From positions 2,542,001 to 2,606,000 of the forward strand of contig JAUCEF010000012.1 in NCBI GenBank assembly GCA_033558025.1: a stretch of DNA of 64,000 bases. The letters run 5' to 3'. Below are positions 40,201 to 50,340 of this stretch, one piece after another. Under the pieces are notes generated by a model. That model was not told the origin of the DNA and ran no database searches. It saw nothing but the letters and a program-made list of their open reading frames with translations. This DNA comes from Phytophthora sp. 'mugwort'. Lineage: Eukaryota; Oomycota; Peronosporomycetes; Peronosporales; Peronosporaceae. Every line of letters starts with the position of its first letter. Position 1 is the stretch's first letter. A program made the translations under genes and the position numbers.

Positions 40201-40613
40201 CTGTGCTGGTAGCCGGTAGGGACAGACTACCAGCAGCCACTCTACTGCAAAAACAGGGCGAGGCAAATCACAGTGCTTTCCCCGACGGAGCTTGAAAAGG
40301 AGGCAAGCGCTGTGCTGGTAGCCGGTAGGGACAGACTACCAGCAGCCACTCTACTGCAAAAACAGGGCGAGGCAAATCACAGTGCTTTCCCCGACGGAGC
40401 TTGAAAAGGAGGCGAGCGCTGTGCTGGTAGCCGGTAGGGACAGACTACCAGCAGCCACTCTACTGCAAAAACAGGGCGAGGCAAATCACAGTGCTTTCCC
40501 CGACGGAGCTTGAAAAGGAGGCGAGCGCTGTGCTGGTAGCCGGTAGGGACCGGCTACCAGCAGCCACTCTACTGCAAAAACAGGGCGAGGCAAATCACAG
40601 TGCTTTCCCCGAC
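40201..40613 (+). repeat. 109-bp tandem array, left of centre
   Basis: Units begin CTGTGCTGGTAGCC at 40201, 40310, 40419 and 40528 (the last partial). Each has CTGGTAG...CTACCAG inverted halves. In the 40528 unit they form a perfect 11-bp stem with a 6-base loop (40533-40560). Confidence 0.92.
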
Positions 40614-40649
40614 GAGCGCTGTGCTCGCCTCCTTTCCAGCACAGCGCTC
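40614..40649. repeat. Turn-around hairpin at the palindrome centre
   Basis: GAGCGCTGTGCT (40614-40625), 12 unpaired bases, then AGCACAGCGCTC (40638-40649). Left of this, units run forward; right of it, reversed. Confidence 0.85.
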
Positions 40650-40901
40650 GCCTCCTTTTCAAGCTCCGTCGGGAGCACCGCGCTCGCCTCCTTTTCAAAC
40701 TCCGTCGGGGAAAGCCCTGTGATTTGCCTCGCCCTGTTTTTGCAGTAGAGTGGCTGCTGGTAGTCTGTCCCTACCGGCTACCAGCACAGCGCTTGCCTCC
40801 TTTTCAAGCTCCGTCGGGGAAAGCACTGTGATTTGCCTCGCCCTGTTTTTGCAGTAGAGTGGCTGCTGGTAGTCTGTCCCTACCGGCTACCAGCACAGCG
40901 C
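40650..40901 (-). repeat. 109-bp tandem array, right of centre (inverted)
   Basis: About two full inverted units plus rearranged part-units (the first contains GGGAGCACCGCGCTCGCC). Fewer units than on the left. Confidence 0.88.
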
Positions 40902-41597
40902 TCGCCTCCTTTTCAAGCTCCGTCGGGGAAAGCACTGTGATTTGCCTCGCCCTGTTTTTGCAGTAGTGTGGCTGCTCGTAGCCGGTCGGGTGTGTTTGCT
41001 GGTGTCATTTTATATCTAGTACGTTGGAGTTCATGTATGAGAGTATGTTGAATACTCCATCGTACCGTTCTGCTGTCAACAACCCATGATTTGCACAGAA
41101 TCGCATAAACATCAAGTAAAATACGTGCTCTTGTAGATAAATTGGAGGCTTGAATCATTAGTGCGTTTCGGTAGACTGGGCACTTGGAATCTACGTGGTC
41201 TACAACATAGATTTAATCGGCATCTGCAGTCAAAGAAAGCAGTAAAGCTCACCATGGTATATAACCTATAGCTCATGTGGTTGAGCAAGTTGTTGTTGAC
41301 TCTCTGTAACGTTATCCAAACTGAACGCATTCCGATGGTCAGCTCCCATATGTCACAGGGGTTTCACCATATGGCCAGGATGCAAACGTTGCGACGACGT
41401 TTGCAATACTGTAGCAGAGCAGCTTATCTGTTTGATGCGCTGTCTGTTTATCTTACCGGTATCGGCATGGACCGTCTGCCTATCTTACCGGTATGGGCCC
41501 CTGATGACGAATGTCTGAATCATGTAGCGGTTCCCAGGAGAGTGCGCTTGCATAGCCGGTAGGTATGCATGCGACGACTTGACTGAACAGATACTAG
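40902..41597 (-). repeat. Module M1, copy c (inverted)
   Basis: Reverse complement of 39503-40198. Confidence 0.9.
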
Positions 41598-42339
41598 TAC
41601 ATGCAATGTCATGTTCGATGGGGACTCTCTGTGCCTGCTAATGTTGTTTGGTTTGTGTACACGCAGATCATTAAACTATCATGGAGGTCCTATGTCGGGT
41701 TGACAGCAAACTTCCTATCAATGTAACTCGAGTATCACTGTTTGTTGGGTCGGTAGTGCAGTCCATCCTACCTAGGCAGCATAACTCAGATGTCCTAGGT
41801 GTTTAGTCGCCTCATATTGCATTTAATATAAAAATATACGGCATAGGAGTTCCAATATGTTCTGTATTTATTGTAGCATATTGTAGGCTTGTCGACGTAT
41901 ATATTAGTTGAGAGTTGAGAACTATTGCAATGACGGCAAGTCAGATCTCACAGAGCAATGGTATAGCAATATTCTACTCGTTCGTAGCAGACGGTGTGTT
42001 AACCACCACGAAGGTGTAAAAAAATTGAAGAGAGCCCAGAGACAGAGGCATATTACCCGACGTTCCCGAACGCCTACTGCTTTTCCTAAAAAAGTTAGAT
42101 GATATACAGATTTCTTGCTTCGGAAAACATGATAGGATCCACCACATGGACCTTTTTTTAACCATATTTGCGCTCAACCAAACACAGCGTATGTTCGGTA
42201 CCGGTATTCCCTATGTCAAAGGATGCCGGTATTTAATGTAATGTCCCATATTACTGAGCATTTCGTGGATATGTTGTTAAACGTAGTGCGAGCCCCGCCC
42301 AACCTGTCAAGACCCACTCCCTACCATTGCTACTTTTGA

Positions 42340-42356
42340 CCTCATTCCGCAATTCT
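42340..42356 (+). promoter_or_regulatory. Oomycete Inr core promoter of the right effector
   Basis: CCTCATTCCGCAATTCT, 57 bp upstream of the ATG at 42413, followed by a CTCTTCG stretch. A second weaker CATTCTCGCTC lies at 42373. Confidence 0.75.
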
Positions 42357-42412
42357 CTTCGTGAACCCAACATCATTCTCGCTCTATCGGTCCAAGTCCA
42401 GTCAAGTCAGCA

Positions 42413-42796
42413 ATGCGCCTCACCTCCGTCCTACTTGCAGCTGCCATCACGTTCATCGCCATCGGTGATGTGCTCTCTGCTGAACAAACCAATTCATTCA
42501 AGGTATCTCCTCCAGACCTTGCCGAATCGGTTACTGCTGGACAACTCGATGAGAAAAGGTTCCTACGCGGTCACAAAGTTATGAGTGAAGAACTCGACGA
42601 AGAGCGGAGCGGTACGCCAATAAAAAAAACCCTGCTGAATAGCGAATCCTTCAAGAATGCCAAGATTCAGAAGTGGCTAGACGAAAACGCCTCCTCATTT
42701 CATGTCTTTGTTGACATCTTGAAGGGTAAGGATAAATACCGAGGTATCTACGAAGAATACGCTGCCCTCCGCAAGGCGTTGGGTAAGTACCCATAA
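42413..42796 (+). CDS. RXLR-type secreted effector, right-arm copy
   Basis: Same 127-residue protein as 38304-38687: signal peptide 1-23, RFLR at 49-52, EER at 63-65, and a short Trp-containing helical C-terminus. The two genes are 3.7 kb apart, divergent, each with the same Inr promoter, so both may be expressed and double the dose. The codons for the final LGKYP and stop begin at 42779, exactly where identity with the Copia-1 5' LTR block starts. This suggests the original gene once ran on, or that the LTR picked up this 3' end. The start at 42413 is the only ATG giving a signal peptide. Confidence 0.88.
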   Translation: MRLTSVLLAAAITFIAIGDVLSAEQTNSFKVSPPDLAESVTAGQLDEKRFLRGHKVMSEELDEERSGTPIKKTLLNSESFKNAKIQKWLDENASSFHVFVDILKGKDKYRGIYEEYAALRKALGKYP

Positions 42797-43056
42797 ATGT
42801 GTTAGTCCCACGATCTCGAGAACGCCTCGCTTCGGAACCGAAACGGCAACTGGGTCTTGAAGCGTTTTCCCAAAGAAAGCAGGAGAATACGTCAAGCTTG
42901 CAAGCAGTTAATAGGATTTTGCCATTATTATTCCTGAAGGATTCAATGTTGTGTCTTCTTTTGCGCTAATGTCCCCTCAACTGTAGCAGGATTATTGCAG
43001 CAAAGCCTCGAAGACGTCCCTTTCTTCCTCACAAAATAGGAATGGTTGACTTTTGT
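42779..43056 (+). repeat. 278-bp block shared with Copia-1 5' LTR
   Basis: From TTGGGTAAGTACCC to GGTTGACTTTTGT. It is matched at 29508-29785 (same length) and at 38045-38322 inverted. It covers the effector stop codon and 3' UTR. Confidence 0.9.
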
Positions 43057-44911
43057 TGTGAATTGAAACTGCTCGCGTTACTTTTAATTAAATACCAGCT
43101 GACCCGAACCGAGCCTGCGATTCCCCAACTACACTGACCAAGCACTTGTTCTACCAGCATCTCCGGGAATTCGTATACTACCGAGTCTCGAGCGCAGATC
43201 AGCTGCTCTGCTTGCAGAATGAATGTGTCCAAGCCACTGGTAGACATCGCCATTAACCGCTGCAAAATCACGTTGTCGATCGGTGTTCAGCCCCAGTCAT
43301 CATGCTGAGCTACCTCGTGATATCGGGAACGATCTCAATGTGGTTGCGTAAAAAAAAAAAAATCAGAGCAACGACGTGTGAAGGCACCTATCGGTTCAGG
43401 AACACGAAGCCGGTTACGCACAGAGAGGGAATCGCGTTCTACAATGACGATATCCGACACAGAAACAGCATGGACGAGTCGTTTCAATCGACTGGTTGAT
43501 CGAATTGGATCGGGGGCAGCAACTTCCAAATGGCTGTGAATGTCATTGACACTATCTGGCGATTATAGTATCCTTCGATGTCGTTCCCAATGTGCTCTTG
43601 GAATTTTCCACCCCTTGCTGCTCTCACGTATGAACGTATTGAAGACTACCTCCGACCGGGTAAGACGGCAATTAACCAGGCCAAAGATACTGGCCGATAG
43701 GTGCTGCTATCGGGTCCGCACGGCTTGCTAGCATTATTAGTCGGGTCACGGGGATGATGGAGGTCCTAACGGAGTTGGGGGATGGTAACTTTGAGAGCTA
43801 TTTGCTCGCAGCCGACGGCGACGATGCCAAACCGAACTGGTGAAGCCAGGGTGCGAAAATGCCAAGTGCAGACTCACGATCACTCTATTCAATTCAAAAG
43901 CTTGGTGACGTGAAACAGCGATGTGCTGGTATGAGGACCGCTATGGACGTTCTGAATGTTGTCTCCCGTGTTGTGACAAGAGCTCTGTGTCCCGGGCGCT
44001 CGTGAGCTGCGATCTATCCGTGGGTGGGTTGGGGGGGGGGGAGCTGACCACACCACAGCGCTCTAACATTCCTCAGCGCCCGTAGCTGATACGAGGAGTC
44101 TCCGCGACCAGGTGGTTCACCGTCGCTCGCTAGCCGTACTTGTACGCAACCAGCCGACTGTATCTCCTCGAAAATGTTCGAGCCTAAGATAGTGGGAACG
44201 ATTCGACGGACGTGTTGTCTGTCGACAAGAAGCAGCGATGGGCCAAGAGAGCCCCATGTTACACGACAAGAAAAAAAGCCGCATATTTTCATGCTGAACG
44301 AGTGCATTTCAGCTGCGATGGTTGACGTTGAAGGCGCAATGTGCAGCAACTACATGTTGCATTTTTCACCGTTGCACACTGCAAGTCGCTATAGAGGTAC
44401 CACTGATTTGTCCTCAGTGTTGTGTTAATTGATCTGTGCATAGTAGACTCGGTGGCGACTTACGTTCGTAGTTTGATGGGCGCGGCGGCTACCACTTAAA
44501 CGAATCGAGCAGGTCATCGAGGTATTTCGGCTCACTCACAGTGATTGCGAATCACACGCAACTTCTGATTGCATGAGGATGATTACTCAGATACTTTATG
44601 GCCTTCTGTTTGGTACTTAATTCCGTAATCTCTCTCTGTCGTCTCGTTGAGCTAGCTTTCAACTATACATTTATTAATAAAACTCCACAACAACAAAAGT
44701 TGAGTAGGCTGACCTTATGTTCTCAATAACCTGACCTGGCCAGATTATTAAGACCAAGGGTACACAATAACCCCTAAAAATACCTGACTAAAAATCTCAC
44801 ATTAACCTGACCAATGGTCGATCGCTACGACGATGCAGAAGTCTAGGTTCTCTGAATTGTCGTGAGTGTGAATGACAGAAGCGTTGTGCGCGCTGCTCAA
44901 GTCCGTGAGGT

Positions 44912-45607
44912 GCTCGCCTCCTTTTCAAGCTCCGTCGGGGAAAGCACTGTGATTTGCCTCGCCCTGTTTTTGCAGTAGAGTGGCTGCTCGTAGCCGGTCG
45001 GGTGTGTTTGCTGGTGTCATTTTATATCTAGTACGTTGGAGTTCATGTATGAGAGTATGTTGAATACTCCATCGTACCGTTCTGCTGTCAACAACCCATG
45101 ATTTGCACAGAATCGCATAAACATCAAGTAAAATACGTGCTCTTGTAGATAAATTGGAGGCTTGAATCATTAGTGCGTTTCGGTAGACTGGGCACTTGGA
45201 ATCTACGTGGTCTACAACATAGATTTAATCGGCATCTGCAGTCAAAGAAAGCAGTAAAGCTCACCATGGTATATAACCTATAGCTCATGTGGTTGAGCAA
45301 GTTGTTGTTGACTCTCTGTAACGTTATCCAAACTGAACGCATTCCGATGGTCAGCTCCCATATGTCACAGGGGTTTCACCATATGGCCAGGATGCAAACG
45401 TTGCGACGACGTTTGCAATACTGTAGCAGAGCAGCTTATCTGTTTGATGCGCCGTCTGTTTATCTTACCGGTATCGGACCGTCTGCCTATCTTACCGGTA
45501 TGGGCCCCTGATGACGAATGGTCTGAATCATGTAGCGGTTCCCAGGAGAGTGCGCTTGCATAGCCGGTAGGTATGCATGCGACGACTTGACTGAACAGAT
45601 ACTAGTA
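44912..45607 (-). repeat. Module M1, copy d (inverted)
   Basis: Reverse complement of 35493-36188, with a 5-bp deletion near 45476. Confidence 0.9.
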
Positions 45608-45670
45608 TATGCAATGTCATGTTCGATGGGGACTCTCTGTGCCTGCTAATGTTGTTTGGTTTGTGTACGC
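45608..45670 (-). repeat. R1 end fragment outside copy d
   Basis: Reverse complement of about 39438-39500. Homology stops at GTGTACGCG near 45670. The left arm has no counterpart outside its first M1. Confidence 0.8.
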
Positions 45671-45839
45671 GCGTCTCCTCCATCGTGTCTTCAATCTTGC
45701 AGACACTACAAAGCATCTTTAGCAGTACTCTGCTTGAACCAAGAAGATGGCCAACGATAGGTCGACCAACCCGACGCCGTTGACGACGACCAAGTTCATG
45801 CCTGTGGAGATGCGTCAAATAAGAATCTCAAACCCCGTG
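45671..45839. other. Short gap, right flank of the palindrome
   Basis: No gene or repeat partner seen. Confidence 0.4.
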
Positions 45840-46890
45840 GCAACGAGCCGATGTGCGAGATAGGGTGGAAGAATCAACCAGAGGACAACTGAAAGGGGAC
45901 ATAACGCGAGTTTGACGGCGACCCAGGTTTGATGGATATCACGTAAAGGACGCAGATCAGGCGAGTGGCGAAGCTAACTGTCGATTGGCAGATCGTGACC
46001 GATCTACGCTTTATACCTTGATCGATCCTCGACCACGGCCGATCTTAGACCAGATCCGGGCAAGGGATGAAGATCAAGACCAATCGGCGACATGCGGATC
46101 GGACCACGTTTAGTCCCGATCGGCTCAGATGGGATCGGCGCCAGACATCAAGACTGGAGCCAAGGGGCGTTGATCAAGATCGATCGGTGACATGCAGATC
46201 GCCCGGCCTGGATCGACTCTGATCAATATTCAGCGGACCGTATCGATCAAGATCCGCCATCGATCGGATCGGTACCCCCTTTCTGGCAGATCGGCATACA
46301 GGTTCGGACATGCGGGATCTGGCATATCGGGCGGATCGATGGCGGGATCTGACAAATCGAGCCGATCCGGCGATCAGGGTTCGGAAAATCAGACGACCCG
46401 GCTGCCGCGGATCAGCCTACACCCCGTCGTCCGGAATCGGGCAGATCGATAACGTAGATCGGGCCGATCCGGCGTTCAAGGTCGGAAGATCGAGCTGATC
46501 CGGCATCCACAGATCGACCTACACCCCACCGTCCGAGATCAGGCAGATCGGATCGACCTCGCGGACAAGATCAGGTCGATCGGTATTCGCCGATCTGCAT
46601 ACAGGTTCCGACATCCTCGATCTGTCAGATCGACATACTCGTTCTGACATACGCGATCTGGCAGATCGGGCCGATCGGTGTTGCCAGATCGGCATACGTG
46701 TTCTGACATCCACGATCTGGCGGATCGGGAGTCGATCAGCAATCATCCTCGGGGATGGGCAAGTATGAAGACGGTACGTGTTGAGTGGTTGAAGAAGGGC
46801 AAGATTCAGGAGATTCAGGTGGTACGAGATAGGGTTCATGATGGAAAATAGGACAAGAAAAGGATTCGAATTTTCATTGGACGACTTAAG
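45840..46890. mobile_element. Gypsy-type non-coding DNA, inverted copy of the 14.6-15.5 kb block
   Basis: Reverse-complement similarity to about 14650-15480, including the GATC-rich core (about 46020-46740) and a TATGAAGACGGTACGTGTTGAG stretch. No coding sequence. Probably LTR or leader DNA of a Gypsy family, solo or truncated. Confidence 0.7.
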
Positions 46891-46917
46891 TGTTTTTTAG
46901 TACCGTGGGAAAGGAAC

Positions 46918-47196
46918 TGTAACGGGGTTACACGAAGTTAACACGAGTGTAGCCGTGCTACGTGTCACCTTGCAGTAAGTGGTACTTGGTATCAATTGGA
47001 TTAACAGGATTTCAGTACGCGGCCACAGGGCCACCCGATATGCATTTGACTAGGTTAAATTATGGTAGATAGTTAGAGTCATATATTTACATCACAGGCG
47101 GCTTTGCCGCAGATAAGCAAGCAAATAACAACTCAGTTTTAGCATCAAAGAGAGTATGGCCCTAGATTTAGGATACTGACTCTTTGAGTCTCTACA
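46918..47196 (+). repeat. Gypsy-B 5' LTR (truncated)
   Basis: Matches 52721-53000 (shared TAGCCGTGCTACGT, GGATACTGACTCTTTGAGTC). The match ends abruptly at CTCTAC. Confidence 0.85.
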
Positions 47197-47289
47197 CCTT
47201 TGCCGCTCCAAAATGGCCATAGTACAGAGCAAAGTGGTATGAAGTAATCGAAGAAGCACTTAAAAATCAATAAGTACCAGCTAAATATC

Positions 47290-47865
47290 GAGTTTAGGGC
47301 AAAGTGGAATTAGTCCAGGGCGAACTGGTGGCTAACCTGGTTTACTACACCAAGCACACGCTCGCCGAGCCCACGCGCGTACTCGATGCCTTCAAGCGGA
47401 ACGGATTGGCAGCTGGCGCGCCACAATGGGATCCTCGTCACTAAGGCCCACCGGACCCCCGGAGCTCACACAAAGAGGCGGGGGTGCGTCTGTGGCTACC
47501 AGTGCGCGCCAGACATGAAGGTGGTCCTTGTAGAGCACGTAGAGGAAAACATTGCTCTCTCTACTGTACCTGTATACACTAACACAAGGCTGGGGCGTTG
47601 CTAACGCTACTCCGTCCGACGGCCCGGTCCCTATGGACCTCAGTTACGCTGAAAATGAGGAAGCTGGGCTTCATGCTGCCGAGCAGAGTATGGGTTTTTG
47701 TCGGTGCTTCATCAGCATCACCCATTTGAGAGCAACCAGCCCGTCACGCAGGTCGCGTCAAGCTCCTACGAGCCTTCGCTCGGCATCGAGCCAAGCCATC
47801 GGCTCGTCGCGGGAAACGGCGACACTCAGTAGGCGCGGGGCGCCCTGTTGGGGAAGAACTGAGTT
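47290..47865 (+). pseudogene. Gypsy-B gag remnant
   Basis: Fragments in changing frames: VYYTKHTLAEPTRVLDAFKRNGLAAGAPQW near 47340-47430, then GPVPMDLSYAENEEAGLHAAEQ near 47625-47690. The latter resembles the stretch before the zinc knuckle of oomycete Gypsy Gag. The knuckle itself is degraded (CRCF). Capsid-forming function lost. Confidence 0.6.
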
Positions 47866-48260
47866 ATGTTGAGCCTCATGGAGGTGGAGGACAACAGGGG
47901 GCCAGCCCCGGAGAAAGCCGTTCTCTCTTACACGGAACGTGTATGCAAGCCAGGCTTGCTCGTCGTCAAGGCGATGGTGAAGGGCTTTAAGATGCCATGG
48001 ATCATCTTAATCGATTCCGGAGCGTCGGGCAACTACGCTCGACGCTCCACGATGGAAGGAAGTCAGCAGTACGCTGAGGTGCTCAGGGAGAGCAGGAGTT
48101 ACATCATTACTGTTCGCCTAGCGACGGGCCCGTGTCACGGTGCCCAAGGTTCTTATGAACCTGGGCCTGAAGTTTCTCGACTTCGATAGCGTGAAACGCT
48201 GTCTGGTCCTGGACTTGGATTCGAGGTACGACCTCATCCTGGGCATGGCTGGAACGTCAT
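47866..48260 (+). pseudogene. Gypsy-B aspartic protease
   Basis: Frame 47866-48189 contains KGFKMPWIILIDSGASGNYARR, with the retropepsin active-site DSGAS at about 48010-48025, and a following VRLATGPC. After a shift it continues in the LDLDSRYDLILGM motif (about 48215-48250), the second conserved Gypsy protease block. It would cleave the polyprotein. Broken by the shift. Confidence 0.75.
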
Positions 48261-49090
48261 GAGCCATGAATTGATTAGAGGTCGAAGACCTTGGGCGCTA
48301 CGCGCTTTACTCCTGGTGGCGTTTTGGTTAGTCATGAACTCACCTCTGCTAGGAAGCAAATGCGCTTTTGGCTTGGGCACTGGACCGAGTCGATCAACGT
48401 ACTGGACATTGAAGTATCCGAACTTATAGACATGGGAGGTGTCAAGGACAAGAGTCCCGAGCAGTGCTCGCGGGCCTCAGGATGCAAGTGGAGCGGTAGG
48501 CAATCCACTGGGTGACCGACGTCGTGGTGACATTGGTCACGACAGTGACACTCATCACGACGACGAGTTGTCACTACACGCCATGCGTGGTGTGGCGGGC
48601 AGTTGGCCGGGCCATCAAGGCCGAGGGCCCACTGATGGAGGTGACGTGGCACGCAATCCACGGGGTGGAGACTGCAAGCATCGCAGTTCTGCGACGGTTG
48701 TCGGTCAAGACATACCAGTCTCGGGTAAGACGCACACGGCGCAAGCACCTGGAGACGCAACTGATGTGACGGTTAGGACCTCTCCGAGGAAAGCAGTCTC
48801 AGCGGGGAGAAGGCTACGACGCAGAGCGTCACCCGTGAGGCACAGGGCGTCTGATGCGTTGAGCATGACGAGTGAAGATACTCCTGGTTATAGCGAGCAG
48901 CTATATACACTCGTCAACGGAGTGACACGGGAAGTCGATGGCGACATCAGTCTAGAGACTATGCCCACTGCGGACGCTCTGTTGGAGCTGGTCGAGATGT
49001 TCATGGCCGAGTTCGGCGACGTCTTGAAGGCCGGCGAGTTAGCCGAGTTGGTCATTCTACGACCTGAAGAGGAGTTAACTGTCGTCGCTT
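48261..49090 (+). pseudogene. Gypsy-B protease-reverse transcriptase spacer
   Basis: A variable region with charged, Ser/Arg-rich frames (48439-49098) ending in DALLELVEMFMAEFGDVLKAGELAELVIL. No catalytic motif; such spacers are usual in oomycete Gypsy polyproteins. Confidence 0.5.
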
Positions 49091-50041
49091 TTGGATAAAG
49101 CAGTCCTTGAGGACACCAGAAAAGCGCTGAATGGGCGGGCAGGATCCTCGATCCTCAAGGATCTCTTGGATCCGTACTACCCCATGGTGAAGGAGTATCA
49201 AGAGGTGGTCTCGAAAGAACCTCCCGCGAGGCTACCTCCGTATCGAGTTGTACGTCATGAGATTGACCTGGTTCCTGGAACCATATACCGCGTGACAAGG
49301 CAGTGGCCTTTGCGCGAGAACAGTGTGACGTCATTGACGCATTCTTCCGTGCTAAGTATGAGGCGGGTATGGTGCGCGAGAGCAAGTCTCCGCACTCACG
49401 CCTACGTTCTGTATCAGAAAGCCGAATGGCAAGTGGCGAATCGTTCATGCTTTTAGTAAGCTTAACGCGGCCACCATTCCGGCGCAAACGTCTATTCCTA
49501 GGAAGGACGTTCTCCAGAACAACAGGGTGGGGTGTACGGTGTACAGTGCCCTCGATCTGGTCGATTCATACTCTTAATTGTTCATGCGAGCAAGCCATAT
49601 TCCGATTACAGCGGTCAGCACTCCGAGCGGTATGTTCTGGGAGTGGCTAGTAATTCCCTAAGGGCTGTCGAACGCGCCAGCAACGTTCAATCGTCTTGTA
49701 ACGCAACTGTTCAGGCCCCATAGGGCGTATGCTCAGACATACTTCGACGACATATTCGTCCACAGGCGTGCAGAGCACGGAAAGACTTATGTGGAGGATC
49801 ACATTGAGCACCTGCGAGCAGTGCTCGAGTGCATGCGCACACACACAAGTTGTATGCCAGCAATGACAAGTGTAACTTCGACGCTGAAGAGGTCCCCTTT
49901 TGGGAGCTTCATTGGGAAGTGAGGCCTTCGAGCGGATTCAGGTAAGGTCAAGGCCATTGCAGACTGGCCGGTTCCAAAGAACCAGAAAGACTTACGGAAG
50001 TGGCTTGGCGTGGCCAATTACTTGCACAAGTACAGCAATAA
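49091..50041 (+). pseudogene. Gypsy-B reverse transcriptase
   Basis: Frame 49091-49456 reads PPARLPPYRVVRHEIDLVPGTIYRVTRQWPL. In shifting frames it continues through KWRIVHAFSKL, VSTPSGMFW and the catalytic YFDDIFVH at about 49738-49760, then HLRAVLECMR. The two aspartates are kept. Several stops (for example in the VDSYY block) make it inactive. The end joins RNase H at a truncated ANYLHKYSNN segment. Confidence 0.82.
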
Positions 50042-50340
50042 TTGTCTCGCCAGCTCAAGGCTGCTGAGAAGAACTATCCAGTTCATGACAGAGCGATGAA
50101 ATATGCGCTCATCAAATGCAGGGTTCACCTGCTCGGCTCCAAGCCGTTTGTAATCTACACTGAACATGCGTCACTACGCACGGCGACGCAGTCGCCTCAT
50201 CTCTCAAGAGGATGGCCCGTTGGCTCTCCTTCTTTGCGGAATACAACTTCGAGGTGAAGTACAAGCCTGGCAGGCAGAGCGTCTTGGCCGATGCGTTATC
50301 ACGCAGGACAGACTATGAGATCGCTCATGTCACGACGGTG
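50042..50340 (+). pseudogene. Gypsy-B RNase H end
   Basis: SRQLKAAEKNYPVHDRAMKYALIKCRVHLLG, VIYTEHASLRTAT and, after a shift, MARWLSFFAEYNFEVKYKPGRQSVLADALSRR: the second half of Gypsy RNase H. The first half, with the initial catalytic Asp, is deleted between about 50035 and 50045. Confidence 0.82.

Larger units (their letters stand above)
41598..44911 (-). repeat. Module M2, right arm (inverted)
   Basis: Reverse complement of 36189-39502. It carries the right effector and the inverted R1 (about 41598-42293). Confidence 0.85.
35493..45670. repeat. Large (about 10 kb) inverted repeat carrying two RXLR effector genes
   Basis: The left arm (about 35493-40625) and right arm (about 40638-45607, with R1-derived sequence continuing to 45670) are reverse complements: paired positions sum to about 81100 throughout. 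Each arm is M1 - M2 - M1 - 109-bp units. They differ at scattered sites: a SNP at 36670 versus 44430, a 12 versus 13 base homopolymer at 37739-37750, a 5-bp deletion near 45476, and unequal array length. This argues for two real, recently separated copies. Confidence 0.95.

Noticed and set aside
40201..40901. CRISPR-like array at the palindrome centre
   Set aside because: Units are contiguous 109-bp tandem copies without unique spacers, in a eukaryotic repeat.
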